This document shows positions 18,582 through 26,854 of a DNA stretch of 64,000 nt, piece by piece. The DNA is taken from NCBI GenBank assembly GCA_963836605.1, contig CAWIKB010000009.1, forward strand, positions 62,001 through 126,000, in the 5' to 3' direction. This DNA is from Bog-473 sp963836605. GTDB taxonomy: Bacteria; Actinomycetota; Acidimicrobiia; Acidimicrobiales; RAAP-2. Position 1 is the first letter of the stretch. Every line of letters starts with the position of its first letter. The notes beneath the pieces were generated by a model that ran no database searches, was not told the origin of the DNA, and worked only from the letters and a program-made list of their open reading frames with translations. A program made the position numbers and the translations under genes.

Positions 18582-19786
18582 AGCACCTCGCCCGCGTCGG
18601 GCACGACCAGGGTGTCGGGGTCGGCCGCCCACCCGGCGACGTCGACTTCGCCGGGAGCGAGGAAGCCCAGGTTCGCCTGCCGCACGCCGGCTTCGGAAAT
18701 CCCGGTCGCGAGCGTGACCCTGACGCGCTGGCGCTCGGTGACGCCGTCGAAGGTCCCCGCTCCGTACAAGTGGGTGGCGTGCGCCAGCTCGCCCCACGGT
18801 TCGTCTCGGTAGCGGTCCCACTGCGCCAGGAAGAAGTCGCGGCAGTGGTACCCGATCTCCATGAGGCGCGGGTGCATGGCCGCGATAGCGGTGATGTGGG
18901 GCGCGTACAGCACGACCTCACCACCGTCGGCGACGACCGGCTCCACCTTGTAGAAGCCCTTGGCCCCCGTCCAGAGGTCGGGATAGCGATCGGGGACGAC
19001 CGAGAGCACCCGCTGCACCGGGTGGTCGAGGTAGCGGACGTGCGTCTCGGCCGCCACGTCCGCCGCGGCCGCCCAGGCGCCGCGGGGGTCCCCGAACGAC
19101 AGCGACTCCAGCCCCCCGCTTGCGTGGTCCACCACGACGCAGAGCGCGTGGCGCTCACCCGGGACGAGATCCGCGGCCGCGTCGACGAGCGCGCGCACCG
19201 GTGTGACGCCGCGCCGGCCGATGATGGCGCTGCTCGTGATCAACGCGCCGAGCCAGTGCGTGACGTCGATCATCTCCTGACCGGACAGACCGGGGAAGAG
19301 ATACTTGTTCCCTCCCGAGAACCCGATCACCTCGTGCGGCAGCACGGGGCCCACGAGCAGCGTCATGTCGCTCTGGACAGCGAGCCGGTTCACCCGTACG
19401 TCGATCGGGTCATGGAGCCGGCCTTCCGAGAGCTCGGTGACGAGGCGTGCCGGCAGGACTCCGACCGGTGCGAAGGTCTCGTCATCCCACCACGCGTGGT
19501 TGCGGACGGGAAAGGAGACCGGCCCGACCAGCGCCGCGATGGCTTCATCGGACATGGGCGCATGGGTGCCGAGGGCGATCACCGCAGTGACGTCGCCGGC
19601 GCGTCCGCCGACACCGTCCTCGACGGCCCGTAGGAGGAGTGGCAGTGGGCAGTTCCTGGTCCCGTCGGGAACGACCACGCACAGCGAGCGTCCGGTGAGG
19701 TCCAGCGCCGCCACCTGGCTGCGCACGAACGAGACCACCTCCTCGGGTGAGAGCAGCTGCCCGGGGCCGCCGAGCATGGCCGTCAC
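18566..19786 (-). CDS. LarA-family nickel-dependent hydroxyacid racemase/epimerase
   Basis: A 406-residue member of the LarA/DUF2088 family. Seen are VVVPDGTRNCPLP, GTHAPMSDEAIAALVG and FSGGNKYLFPGLSGQEMID, which holds the lysine expected to bind the nickel-pincer nucleotide. LarA inverts the C2 hydroxyl of lactate; homologues act on other 2-hydroxyacids, and a D-gluconate 2-epimerase has been reported in the family. The GTG overlaps the stop of the mannitol-dehydrogenase-like gene by four bases, so it is the last gene of the uronate operon. D-mannonate and D-gluconate are C2 epimers, so a mannonate 2-epimerase role is proposed as inference. Cofactor genes larB, larC and larE are not in this window. 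Confidence 0.85.
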   Translation of the reverse strand: MTAMLGGPGQLLSPEEVVSFVRSQVAALDLTGRSLCVVVPDGTRNCPLPLLLRAVEDGVGGRAGDVTAVIALGTHAPMSDEAIAALVGPVSFPVRNHAWWDDETFAPVGVLPARLVTELSEGRLHDPIDVRVNRLAVQSDMTLLVGPVLPHEVIGFSGGNKYLFPGLSGQEMIDVTHWLGALITSSAIIGRRGVTPVRALVDAAADLVPGERHALCVVVDHASGGLESLSFGDPRGAWAAAADVAAETHVRYLDHPVQRVLSVVPDRYPDLWTGAKGFYKVEPVVADGGEVVLYAPHITAIAAMHPRLMEIGYHCRDFFLAQWDRYRDEPWGELAHATHLYGAGTFDGVTERQRVRVTLATGISEAGVRQANLGFLAPGEVDVAGWAADPDTLVVPDAGEVLYRLR

Positions 19787-21165
19787 CGTCCCGTCTCCAG
19801 CACCGCTGCCCCCTTCGCGGTCAATCGACCCAGCATGGCAGCTACTTCCGTCGCGAAGGGGATGTCGCCGAAGGCCCGGTGGCTGAGCAGCGAGAGGGGG
19901 TTTGGGCGATCCAACAGGGAGCGGAAGTCCTCGGCGAGCGGATCCTGCAGGCGAGGGAGCGCCACGCCCGGCGCGGGGACGCCCGCCACGGCCGCGACCC
20001 AGATCGCAGCCACGAGGGCGAACGTCGTCATCTGGAGACCCCGGGAGCGGCGGGCCACCACGACGGGGAGGAGGCGCTGTGGCAGCTTGCTCGACCCGTC
20101 GGCGCCGACCTGGGCGCACGTGTGTCTCAGCGCAGGATTGGCGAAGCGGCGAAGCGCATCGTCGGCGAACGCGGCCGGCGCCAGGGAGGCGGGGAAGGCG
20201 GCCACCTCGAGCGTCTGATCGACGAGATCCCGGACGAAGCGGGCGACGAGCGGGTCCGCCACGGCGGCTGCGATGGTGGAATGCCCGGCCAGGAGTCCCC
20301 CGTAGGCCGCGGCGGAGTGCGGTCCGTTGAGCAGCCAGAGCTTGCGGCGTTCGAAGTCGGCGACGTCCGCGACCAGCTGAACGCCCACCTCGCCCAGTTG
20401 ATCGAGCCCCTCGACCGACTGCATGACCCATGAGCGGTGGCGCTCGGTGGCGACGGCCGCCTCGTCCCGCAACCCGAGGGCGTTGGCGATGGCCTGCCGG
20501 TCGTCGTCGGTCGGGGCCGGGACCATGCGGTCGACCACCGAAGAGGGGAAGCGCACCTCCTCGGCGATGAACGCCGCCAGCCTCGGGTCGATCTCCTCCG
20601 CGGCCTCGAGGACCCGGGTACGCAGGACGCCGCCGTTGTCGAGGAGATTGTCGAGTGAGGCGAGGACCGGCGGCGCCAGGCCGGCCTGCCGGCGTCGGGC
20701 CAACGCCGAGGCGATCAATGCCGGCGCGGTAGGCGGCGCCGAGGCGTCCTCCTCGCGGGCGCTCTCGTAGCCCTTCTCGGTGATGGTCAAGGTGACCAAC
20801 GACGTGGTCGGCGCCGTGATCGCCTCGAGCGCGGCTGCCGGGCCCGTCGTCACGGACGCAACCGCCGCGACCACCTGGAGCTCCATGTCCTCGCCCGGTT
20901 CCCGCACAGCCACCGTGAAGAGCCCGTCCTGGGGCTCGAGCTGCTGTTGCGCCAGGCGGCTCCGGAGCGTGACCCCCCGGATCAACGCCGGATGGCCCAT
21001 GCGGAGCAGTGCGTCCGCGTACACGGCGACGTGGGCCCGGGCGAACGCGCCGAGCCCGATGTGGGTGATCACCGGCGCAGCGCTCCGGTCGTAGTCCGGG
21101 AGAAGGTCGGCCTGCGCGTGCAGCACCGTGCGCCCGTCCAGCCTCTGTGCCACGCTGCCCGTCAT
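19783..21165 (-). CDS. Mannitol dehydrogenase family protein, probable fructuronate reductase
   Basis: A 460-residue polyol-specific long-chain dehydrogenase. The N-terminal nucleotide-binding part has THIGLGAFARAHVAVYADAL, with TLTITEKGY and the substrate-side motif SLDNLLDNG further in. The family catalytic Lys/Asn/His set is present in RRKLWLLNGPHS. The family includes mannitol 2-dehydrogenase, tagaturonate reductase and fructuronate reductase (UxuB). Downstream of uxaC, reduction of D-fructuronate to D-mannonate is the best guess. The ATG is part of the third of three tandem 11-base repeats, each holding AGGGA and ATG; only this copy opens the frame used here. Confidence 0.85.
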   Translation of the reverse strand: MTGSVAQRLDGRTVLHAQADLLPDYDRSAAPVITHIGLGAFARAHVAVYADALLRMGHPALIRGVTLRSRLAQQQLEPQDGLFTVAVREPGEDMELQVVAAVASVTTGPAAALEAITAPTTSLVTLTITEKGYESAREEDASAPPTAPALIASALARRRQAGLAPPVLASLDNLLDNGGVLRTRVLEAAEEIDPRLAAFIAEEVRFPSSVVDRMVPAPTDDDRQAIANALGLRDEAAVATERHRSWVMQSVEGLDQLGEVGVQLVADVADFERRKLWLLNGPHSAAAYGGLLAGHSTIAAAVADPLVARFVRDLVDQTLEVAAFPASLAPAAFADDALRRFANPALRHTCAQVGADGSSKLPQRLLPVVVARRSRGLQMTTFALVAAIWVAAVAGVPAPGVALPRLQDPLAEDFRSLLDRPNPLSLLSHRAFGDIPFATEVAAMLGRLTAKGAAVLETGR

Positions 21166-21195
21166 CCGTCCCTCATCCGTCCCTCATCCGTCCCT
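21163..21195 (-). repeat. Three perfect copies of an 11-base ribosome-site/start unit
   Basis: On the minus strand AGGGACGGATG occurs three times without interruption (21195-21185, 21184-21174, 21173-21163). Each copy has a Shine-Dalgarno-like AGGGA three bases before an ATG. Because 11 is not a multiple of three, the three ATGs lie in three frames; only the last opens the 460-codon dehydrogenase frame. Confidence 0.85.
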
Positions 21196-21284
21196 TCGGA
21201 TCGCGCGAGACCCCATGTAGGGTCGAACGTGGTGCGGCGCGAGCGGCGAGCGGCGGGCGACGATCCTCGATGTCGCAGCCCGTT

Positions 21285-21335
21285 GCCGTCGAGCCGCTTG
21301 GTCTCGCGTGTCGTGCTGTCCTGTGGTCGAAGCAT
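21285..21335 (-). pseudogene. Remnant of a beta-glucuronidase gene start
   Basis: Seventeen codons from the ATG at 21335 read MLRPQDSTTRETKRLDG. This matches the first 17 residues of the uidA gene at 42086 (MLRPQDNARREAKRLDG) at 13 positions, with clear nucleotide similarity. The similarity stops there and no glycosidase sequence follows before the 11-base repeats. A purine-rich ribosome-site-like stretch still precedes the ATG, 20 bases after the kinase stop. A uidA copy therefore once sat inside this uronate operon and was deleted. Confidence 0.65.
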
Positions 21336-21355
21336 CGTGTCTCCGTTCCGTCCGG

Positions 21356-21862
21356 TCAGGTGTCTGCCAGCGGCTCTACGACGCTGTCGGCTACGCCGTC
21401 GGGCGAGCGACCGTCCGTGTCGATGATCGCGGTTGCCACCTGGCGGTAGAGGTCGGACCGCTGGTCCGCCATGGCCGCAAAGGTCTTGGCCGGCTGGTCG
21501 CCCAGCAGCGGACGATGGTCGCCGGCGTGCACGCGGCTCGCCAGCGCCGCGGGACTGGTCCGGAGCCATACGACGATGTGGCCGGCGAGGGCGGCGCGGA
21601 CGGCCGGGTCGAGCACAACCCCGCCGGGGGCGGCCAGGACGGACGGCGTGTCGTCGGCCAGCATGCGCAACACGGCCCCGGACTCCAGGCCCCGGTAGGC
21701 GTCCTCGCCCCCCTCCTCCCAGAGCTCCCGCACCGTCTTGCCCGTCTCCTCGGCGATGTCGACGTCGACGTCGACAAGTCGACGGCCGGTCCGGTTCGCC
21801 ACCAACGCGCCGACCGTCGACTTGCCCGACCCCATGAGGCCCACCAGCACGAGCTGCCTCAT
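21356..21862 (-). CDS. Shikimate-kinase-like small P-loop kinase
   Basis: A 168-residue kinase. Walker A is GLMGSGKST (residues 8-16), followed by a DVDVDI segment like the Asp pair of shikimate kinase, then an AYRGLES segment, a PGGVV segment in the place of the usual GGG, and RPLL near the lid. The sequence favours the AroK fold over the GntK gluconokinase pattern. No other aromatic-pathway genes are near. The gene overlaps the uxaC stop by four bases, so a sugar-acid kinase in the uronate pathway, for instance acting on gluconate, is suspected. That is inference from context only. Confidence 0.75.
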   Translation of the reverse strand: MRQLVLVGLMGSGKSTVGALVANRTGRRLVDVDVDIAEETGKTVRELWEEGGEDAYRGLESGAVLRMLADDTPSVLAAPGGVVLDPAVRAALAGHIVVWLRTSPAALASRVHAGDHRPLLGDQPAKTFAAMADQRSDLYRQVATAIIDTDGRSPDGVADSVVEPLADT

Positions 21863-23268
21863 GGCTCGATCCCGAAGGCCTGACAGGCGAGGTGCAGCGC
21901 CAGGTCCGCCGCCGTCTGGGCGGCCTCGTCCTCATGCAGACGGTGTTCGGCGACGAGGCCGGCCAGGTAGCCGGCGTTCAGCCGCCGGGCGACGTCGTGG
22001 CGGGCGGGGATGCTCAAGAGGGACCGCGCATCGTCGTTGAAGCCGACGGTGTTGGCGAAGCCGGCCGTCTCGATCACCGACCGGTAGAAGCGCCGCATGC
22101 CCTCGGGACTGTCGAAGAACCACCACGGCGGACCAAGCCGCAATGCGGGGTAGTGCCCGGCCAGGGGGGCCAGTTCCCGGCTATAGGTCGTCTCGTCGAG
22201 GGTGTACGCAATCACCGTCAGGCGGGGCTCGTTGCCGAACCGGTCGAGGAGGGGCTTGAGGTCGCGCACGTAGTCCGCCGCACGGGGGATGTCCGCCCCC
22301 TGGTCGGGACCAAAGCGGGCGGCGACGGTCGGATTGTGGTCTCGCCACGAGCCGGCGTGGATTTGGAGGGTGAGGCCGTCGTCGAGGCTCATGGCGGCCA
22401 TTTCGACGAGCATCTGGCCCCGGAAGACCTCGGCCTCACCCGGGTGCTCCGTCCGGGCGACGATGCGCCCGAAGAGCGCCTCCGCCTCACGGGGCGAGAG
22501 GTCCACTGTGGCGGGTGAGGGATGTCCATGGTCGGACGCAGTGGCCCCGGCCGCCACGAACACGGCGCGGCGCTGGCGCAACGCGTCCAGATACCCGGAC
22601 CAACTGCAGGTGTCGTGACCAGTGAGATCGCCAAGCGTCGCCACGTTGGCGTGGAAGCCGGGCCGCTGCGGGTCGACGACATCGTCCGGGCGGAACGTGG
22701 GCACCACTCGACCCGTCCAACCCGATCGGTGGATCCACGCGTGCGCCTCCAGGGGGTCGAGGGCGCCATCGGTCGTAGCGAGGAACACGATGCCGAAACG
22801 TTCGAAGAGGGCGCGCGGCCGGAACTCGGGCTGCGCCAACTGCGCGGCGATGTCGTCGTAAACGGCGTCGGCGTTCTCGTGGCCTAGCGGCTCCGTCACG
22901 CCAAAGACCTCTTGGAGCGTGTGGTCCAGCCAGAGCTTGGACGGCGTGCCTCGGAAGAGCGCAACGCGCGTCGCCAACTCCCGCCAGATCTGCCTCCCGT
23001 CGGTGACGACCGGTCCGCCGTCGCGTGGCACCACGCCGAGGGACTCGAGCGGCACACGCTGGCTGTAGAGCATGCGGAGGATGTAATGATCCTTCGTCAC
23101 GAGCTCGGTCGCCGGGCTGTCGAACGGCCGGTCCTCGGCGAGCGCCACCGGGTCGCAGTGCCCATGGGGGCTCACGATGGGAAGCGACTTCGTTCCCTCG
23201 TACAGCGCACGGGCGAGACGGCGCACACCCGGGTCGGCGGGAAGCAGACGATCCTCGTGCAGCACCAT
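21859..23268 (-). CDS. uxaC: Glucuronate isomerase
   Basis: UxaC (469 residues) isomerises D-glucuronate to D-fructuronate and D-galacturonate to D-tagaturonate, the first step of hexuronate breakdown in the cytoplasm. Seen are the N-terminal amidohydrolase-type metal motif SPHGHCDP, WLDHTLQEVFGV, LQIHAGSWRDHN, and GPPWWFFDSPEGMRRFY near the C terminus. Length is normal. It is the first gene of the minus-strand operon and overlaps the kinase start by four bases. Its ATG lies inside a 20-base perfect palindrome and no ribosome binding site is seen close upstream, so transcription may start very near the ATG. Confidence 0.95.
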   Translation of the reverse strand: MVLHEDRLLPADPGVRRLARALYEGTKSLPIVSPHGHCDPVALAEDRPFDSPATELVTKDHYILRMLYSQRVPLESLGVVPRDGGPVVTDGRQIWRELATRVALFRGTPSKLWLDHTLQEVFGVTEPLGHENADAVYDDIAAQLAQPEFRPRALFERFGIVFLATTDGALDPLEAHAWIHRSGWTGRVVPTFRPDDVVDPQRPGFHANVATLGDLTGHDTCSWSGYLDALRQRRAVFVAAGATASDHGHPSPATVDLSPREAEALFGRIVARTEHPGEAEVFRGQMLVEMAAMSLDDGLTLQIHAGSWRDHNPTVAARFGPDQGADIPRAADYVRDLKPLLDRFGNEPRLTVIAYTLDETTYSRELAPLAGHYPALRLGPPWWFFDSPEGMRRFYRSVIETAGFANTVGFNDDARSLLSIPARHDVARRLNAGYLAGLVAEHRLHEDEAAQTAADLALHLACQAFGIEP

Positions 23269-23284
23269 GCAAAGCTTTGCATGG
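23265..23284. promoter_or_regulatory. Perfect 20-base palindrome, LacI-type operator O1
   Basis: CCATGCAAAGCTTTGCATGG is perfectly self-complementary and covers the uxaC start codon. Its 14-base core TGCAAAGCTTTGCA is identical to the one upstream of the GH1 gene at 42261. The GC-centred symmetric form fits LacI/GalR-family operators, and a LacI-family gene lies at 39336. Binding here should block transcription of the uronate operon. Confidence 0.7.
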
Positions 23285-23577
23285 AAATCCCCCTGCTGCC
23301 AGGTTCGTCAGCCGGCCCACCGAAAAACCGGTCCTCTCCAGGAGCTTTTCGCTCTGGTTCGGACGTGGAGTACCACTGACGTCGAAGTTGAAGACAACCT
23401 TCCTCGCTCTCCCCTCGCCCTCGCCCTCGTACGCCGAGGGCGAGGATGCTCAAAGCTGGTCCTGTTGCGTCGCGGGCTCAGTACTACTCGGCTCAAAGCC
23501 CAGTGATCGCACGCGTGTACAGGGTATTTGATCAGTCGCCAGTCTGTGCGGAGGCCCGCTCGTCCCGCCGACCGCTT
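23285..23577. other. Intergenic stretch with one strong hairpin
   Basis: No coding frame here is convincing. At 23419-23445 an 11-base perfect stem (CCTCGCCCTCG with CGAGGGCGAGG) encloses a TACGC loop. It lies between the uxaC start and the end of the TetR gene, both minus-strand. It could act as a terminator downstream of tetR, but it lies about 130 bases past that stop and has no T-run. Confidence 0.4.
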
Positions 23578-24204
23578 TCAGGCCTCGTTCGCAGCCCGCT
23601 GGCGCTCGAGACGATCCAAGAGCTGGTCCATGGCGAGTGACGCTTCGTCCTGAGCGGTGTCAAAGCCAGCGGCCTGGTCGTACGCCATGGCGAAGGCGAG
23701 ACCCTGAATCGTTGGTGCTACCAGCGATGGGGGATAGGCGTCACGATCGATGCCGTATTCGTCCAGCAGATGATCGAGCGCTTCGATTTGCAAGCGCCGG
23801 GTCTCTCGGGCAAAGGCGGCCACCTCGACCTGAAGGGCGGGGCGGTGGTTCGCCGCGGCGGTGATCTCAACCAGCAGTCTGCTTCCTCGACGATCGGATG
23901 CCAGACGCCACCACGCCCGAAGCGGTTCGGCTGACGACAGGGCCTCGGCCATCAATGCCAGGTTGACCTCACCTCTCCGACGGACAGCTGCGATGAACAG
24001 GTCATCGATGCTGCCAAAGTGGTAGTGCACCTTGAGGCCCGTTTCGGTCTCCAGTCGCCTCGAAGTCACGGCGGCGTACCCATCACGCAGCATGATCTGT
24101 TCGGCCCCATCGAGGAGCTTTCGCCTTTTTTCGGGCGTGGCCGCCCTGAGGCGTCTGGTCGACCCGGCTTGAGCCTGCGACGTGGAAACCGAGCGTGCAA
24201 CCAT
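23578..24204 (-). CDS. TetR-family regulator of the P450 operon
   Basis: A 208-residue repressor with an N-terminal helix-turn-helix: GAEQIMLRDGYAAVTSRRL then TGLKVHYHFGSIDDLFIAAV. The C-terminal ligand domain is unassigned. It is divergent from the P450 gene with 140 bases between them, which contain a strong inverted repeat over a promoter. It probably represses the P450-amidohydrolase-SDR operon and responds to the pathway substrate. The Arg-rich first 25 residues may mean the true start is slightly downstream. Confidence 0.9.
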   Translation of the reverse strand: MVARSVSTSQAQAGSTRRLRAATPEKRRKLLDGAEQIMLRDGYAAVTSRRLETETGLKVHYHFGSIDDLFIAAVRRRGEVNLALMAEALSSAEPLRAWWRLASDRRGSRLLVEITAAANHRPALQVEVAAFARETRRLQIEALDHLLDEYGIDRDAYPPSLVAPTIQGLAFAMAYDQAAGFDTAQDEASLAMDQLLDRLERQRAANEA

Positions 24205-24286
24205 TGAGCTAGAGCATATGGTCCGCTATGACCACTCCCGTAACGATGGTCAGTGGAGAGCCCATCCCGGCCCTGGGCTGGGTGGC

Positions 24287-24329
24287 TTGACACGGCTCCA
24301 CCTCTAAGTTAGAACGAGTGCTCTAACTT
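24287..24329 (+). promoter_or_regulatory. Promoter with TetR-type operator before P450
   Basis: TTGACA (24287-24292) is a consensus -35 box; 16 to 17 bases downstream lies TTAGAA/TAGAAC as a weak -10. An inverted repeat, AAGTTAGA (24306-24313), eight bases, then TCTAACTT (24322-24329), covers the -10 and the likely start point. Both arms are perfect. The divergent TetR gene is the natural candidate to bind it. Confidence 0.65.
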
Positions 24330-24344
24330 CAGAGAGGGCGGCCG

Positions 24345-25542
24345 ATGGTTGTCAGTGATACCCACGTCTACTTCGACCCATACGACGTCGATATCAACGC
24401 CGACCCCTATCCGACCTACGAGCGCCTCCGCGAAGAGGCGCCGATCTACCACAACGAGCGGTACGACTTCTGGGCGCTGGCTCGGCACGAGGACGTTCAA
24501 AAAGCGCTGGTCAACTGGGAGGTGTTTTCCAGCAGCCGAGGGGATCTGTTGGACGTCCTGCGGGCGGGCATCGAGGTGCCTACCGGCGTGGTGATGTGGG
24601 AAGACCCGCCGGTCCACACCACCCATCGCGGGCTCCTCTCGCGCGTCTTCACGCCCAAGCGAATGGCGGTCCTCGAGGAGCAGGTGCGCTCCTATTGCGT
24701 TCGCTGCCTCGACCCTCTTGGTCGGTTGCGACGGCTTCGACGTCATCACCGAACTGGCGTCGATGTTGCCCATGCGCGTGATCGGAATGCTCCTCGGTAT
24801 CCCGGAAGAAGACCAGATCGCCGTGCGCAACAAGACCGATCGCGATCTGCGCACCCGGCCAGGTCAGCCGATGCGCATCGAGCAGTCCGAAGTGGTCACG
24901 GGGGAGATGTTCGCAGACTACGTCGAGTGGCGCTCGCATCACCCCTCCGACGACCTCATGACGATACTGCTGAACGCCGAGTTCGAGGACGAATCGGGTG
25001 TGACGAGGACCTTGAGTCGCCAGGAGGTCCTGACCTACACGTCCGTCTTGGCCGGCGCCGGCAACGAAACCACCGGGCGGCTGATTGGGTGGCTCGCCAA
25101 GGTCTTGGCGGATCACCCCGACCAGCGTGCGCTGATCTCCGCCGACCGTTCTCTCATTCCGAGCGCGATCGAGGAAACGCTGCGCTTCGAGCCCACGGGT
25201 CACGCGTCGGCCCGCTACGTCACCGAAGACGTCGAGTACTACGGCACGACGTTGCCTGCGGGGAGCGCAGTTCTCCTCATGATGGCTTCGGCCAATCGAG
25301 ACCCCCGGCGCTTCAAGGACCCCACCTCTTACGACGTCAGGCGCACAGACGGCCAGCACATGACCTTCGGCTACGGCCTGCACTTCTGCCTGGGAGCGCA
25401 CCTGGCCCGGCTCGAAGGGCGCGTGGCGCTCGACGAGCTCCTGAACCGGTGGCCCGAGTGGGATGTCGACTACAGCGGGATCAAGTTAGCCTCGACATCC
25501 ACCGTTCGTGGATGGGAAAAGATGCCCATCGTCGTCCGATGA
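24345..25542 (+). CDS. Cytochrome P450, with a +1 frameshift
   Basis: The N-terminal quarter (DPYPTYERLREEAPIYHNER to FTPKRMAVLEEQVRSYC) is in one frame and the rest in the next. The break lies at the TTGG at 24718-24721; dropping one base yields 398 residues, normal for a soluble bacterial P450. The second part holds the I-helix LAGAGNETT, the ExxR motif EETLRFEP and the heme loop FGYGLHFCLGAHLARLE with the cysteine ligand. It should hydroxylate a hydrophobic substrate using ferredoxin and reductase partners not encoded here. The stop overlaps the amidohydrolase ATG (ATGA). The break is probably an insertion error. Confidence 0.9.
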
Positions 25543-26822
25543 CTGCGCCGGGTCCGCTCATCATCGTCTCGAACGACACGCACATCGGCCCGCGCCTGGT
25601 CGAGGATCTCCGTCCCTATTGCCCCTCGAAGCACCTCGAGGAATTCGATCGCTTCGCGGAGAGCATGGCGTCGGAACGGGCGACCTTCACCACGATGCTC
25701 GAGGGCAGTGGGTATCTCGACCACCCGAACTTTCGGACTCGTGGTCACTACGAATCTGCGGCTCGTCTGGCTGACTACGACTACGACGGTGTGGCAGCGG
25801 GGGTGATCTTCCACGGCAGCACGAACATGGAGCCGATCCCCTTCGTGCCGCAGTCGTTCGGCGAGACCGTCCCCAAGCCCGACCCAGACATGGCGGCAGT
25901 GGGGCAGTCGATCTACAACCGCTGGCTGGTCGACTTCGTGGCGCAGGCACCGCACCGCCACATCGGGCTGGCCTATCTCCCCCTCTTCGATCTCGAGCGG
26001 GCCCTCGACGAGGTGCACTGGGCGCACGATCACGGATTGAAGGGGGTCAACTTTCCTGCCATGCGAGATGGCGAGTTGCCCGAATACAACCTTCGTCAGT
26101 GGGAACCGTTGTGGACAGCGTGCGAAGAGCTCGAGATGCCGCTGGTGACCCATGTCGGCGGAAGGACGAGCGCACGCTACTCGGGCCTCGAGTCCATCGC
26201 CCTCATCCAGCTGGAATCAGCCACGCTGTCGCAACGGGCGGTGCCCTGGATGATCTTTGGCGGCGTCTTCGAACGCCATCCCGGGCTCAAGCTCGTCATC
26301 ACCGAGACACCCGGCAACTGGGTTCCAACAATGGCGGCCGAGCTCGACGCCATTCGGGCGTTCTATGAGTTCAAGCGGGACGAGCCCCTGAACAATGCGC
26401 TCTTGCAACAGGTGCGGCTTCGCCCGAGTGAGTACATGGCCCGCAACGTGTTCTTGGGTGCCAGCTTCGCCTCTCCCTACGAGGTGCAACAGGCGACGGA
26501 GCACGGCCTCGCCACGCAGGTGCTCTGGGGGTCGGACTATCCGCACCTGGAGGGCACGTTCGTCTACGACGAGGACCGGGAGGTCGCGCCCGTGACCCGT
26601 CTTGCGCTCCGTCACACCTTCAGCGACAGTCCCGCTGCAGATATTCGCCGCATGGTGGGGGAGAACGCGATCGGCCTCTACAACCTCGACCCTGTCGCCC
26701 TCTCGCGTATCGCATCCCAGATCGCAGCACCGAGCATTGAAGAGCTGACGACACCGATCGAACGGGTGCCCGAAGGGGCGAGCGTCACGGCCTTCCGTGT
26801 CGGCGCCGGGAGCTGGAGCTGA
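25539..26822 (+). CDS. Amidohydrolase (COG2159 group)
   Basis: A 427-residue TIM-barrel metal hydrolase of the amidohydrolase-2 family, which includes decarboxylases and C-C hydrolases of aromatic breakdown. Seen are an N-terminal metal-side motif SNDTHIGPRL, central His in PLVTHVGGRTS, and the terminal Asp in VLWGSDYPHLEGT. The ATG at 25539 overlaps the P450 stop, so it is coupled. It resembles the amidohydrolase at 43632 in general architecture. The substrate is unknown; the P450/SDR/ALDH context suggests a ring-cleavage or side-chain step. Confidence 0.85.
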   Translation: MTAPGPLIIVSNDTHIGPRLVEDLRPYCPSKHLEEFDRFAESMASERATFTTMLEGSGYLDHPNFRTRGHYESAARLADYDYDGVAAGVIFHGSTNMEPIPFVPQSFGETVPKPDPDMAAVGQSIYNRWLVDFVAQAPHRHIGLAYLPLFDLERALDEVHWAHDHGLKGVNFPAMRDGELPEYNLRQWEPLWTACEELEMPLVTHVGGRTSARYSGLESIALIQLESATLSQRAVPWMIFGGVFERHPGLKLVITETPGNWVPTMAAELDAIRAFYEFKRDEPLNNALLQQVRLRPSEYMARNVFLGASFASPYEVQQATEHGLATQVLWGSDYPHLEGTFVYDEDREVAPVTRLALRHTFSDSPAADIRRMVGENAIGLYNLDPVALSRIASQIAAPSIEELTTPIERVPEGASVTAFRVGAGSWS

Positions 26823-26854
26823 ATCGTGCGATTCCTCGGATGCGCAGGACAAGC

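Noticed and set aside
21356..21862. Housekeeping shikimate kinase aroK
   Set aside because: No aroB, aroC or aroE is nearby and the gene overlaps uxaC within a sugar-acid operon, so a plain aroK symbol is not justified.
23419..23445. Terminator of the tetR gene
   Set aside because: The hairpin is perfect but lies about 130 bases beyond the tetR stop and lacks a T-run; kept only as a structural note.
24345..26822. A continuous 825-codon frame that looks like a P450-amidohydrolase fusion
   Set aside because: The middle part is the P450 gene read in the wrong frame after a +1 shift near 24719; the correct P450 frame stops at 25542 and the amidohydrolase has its own overlapping ATG.
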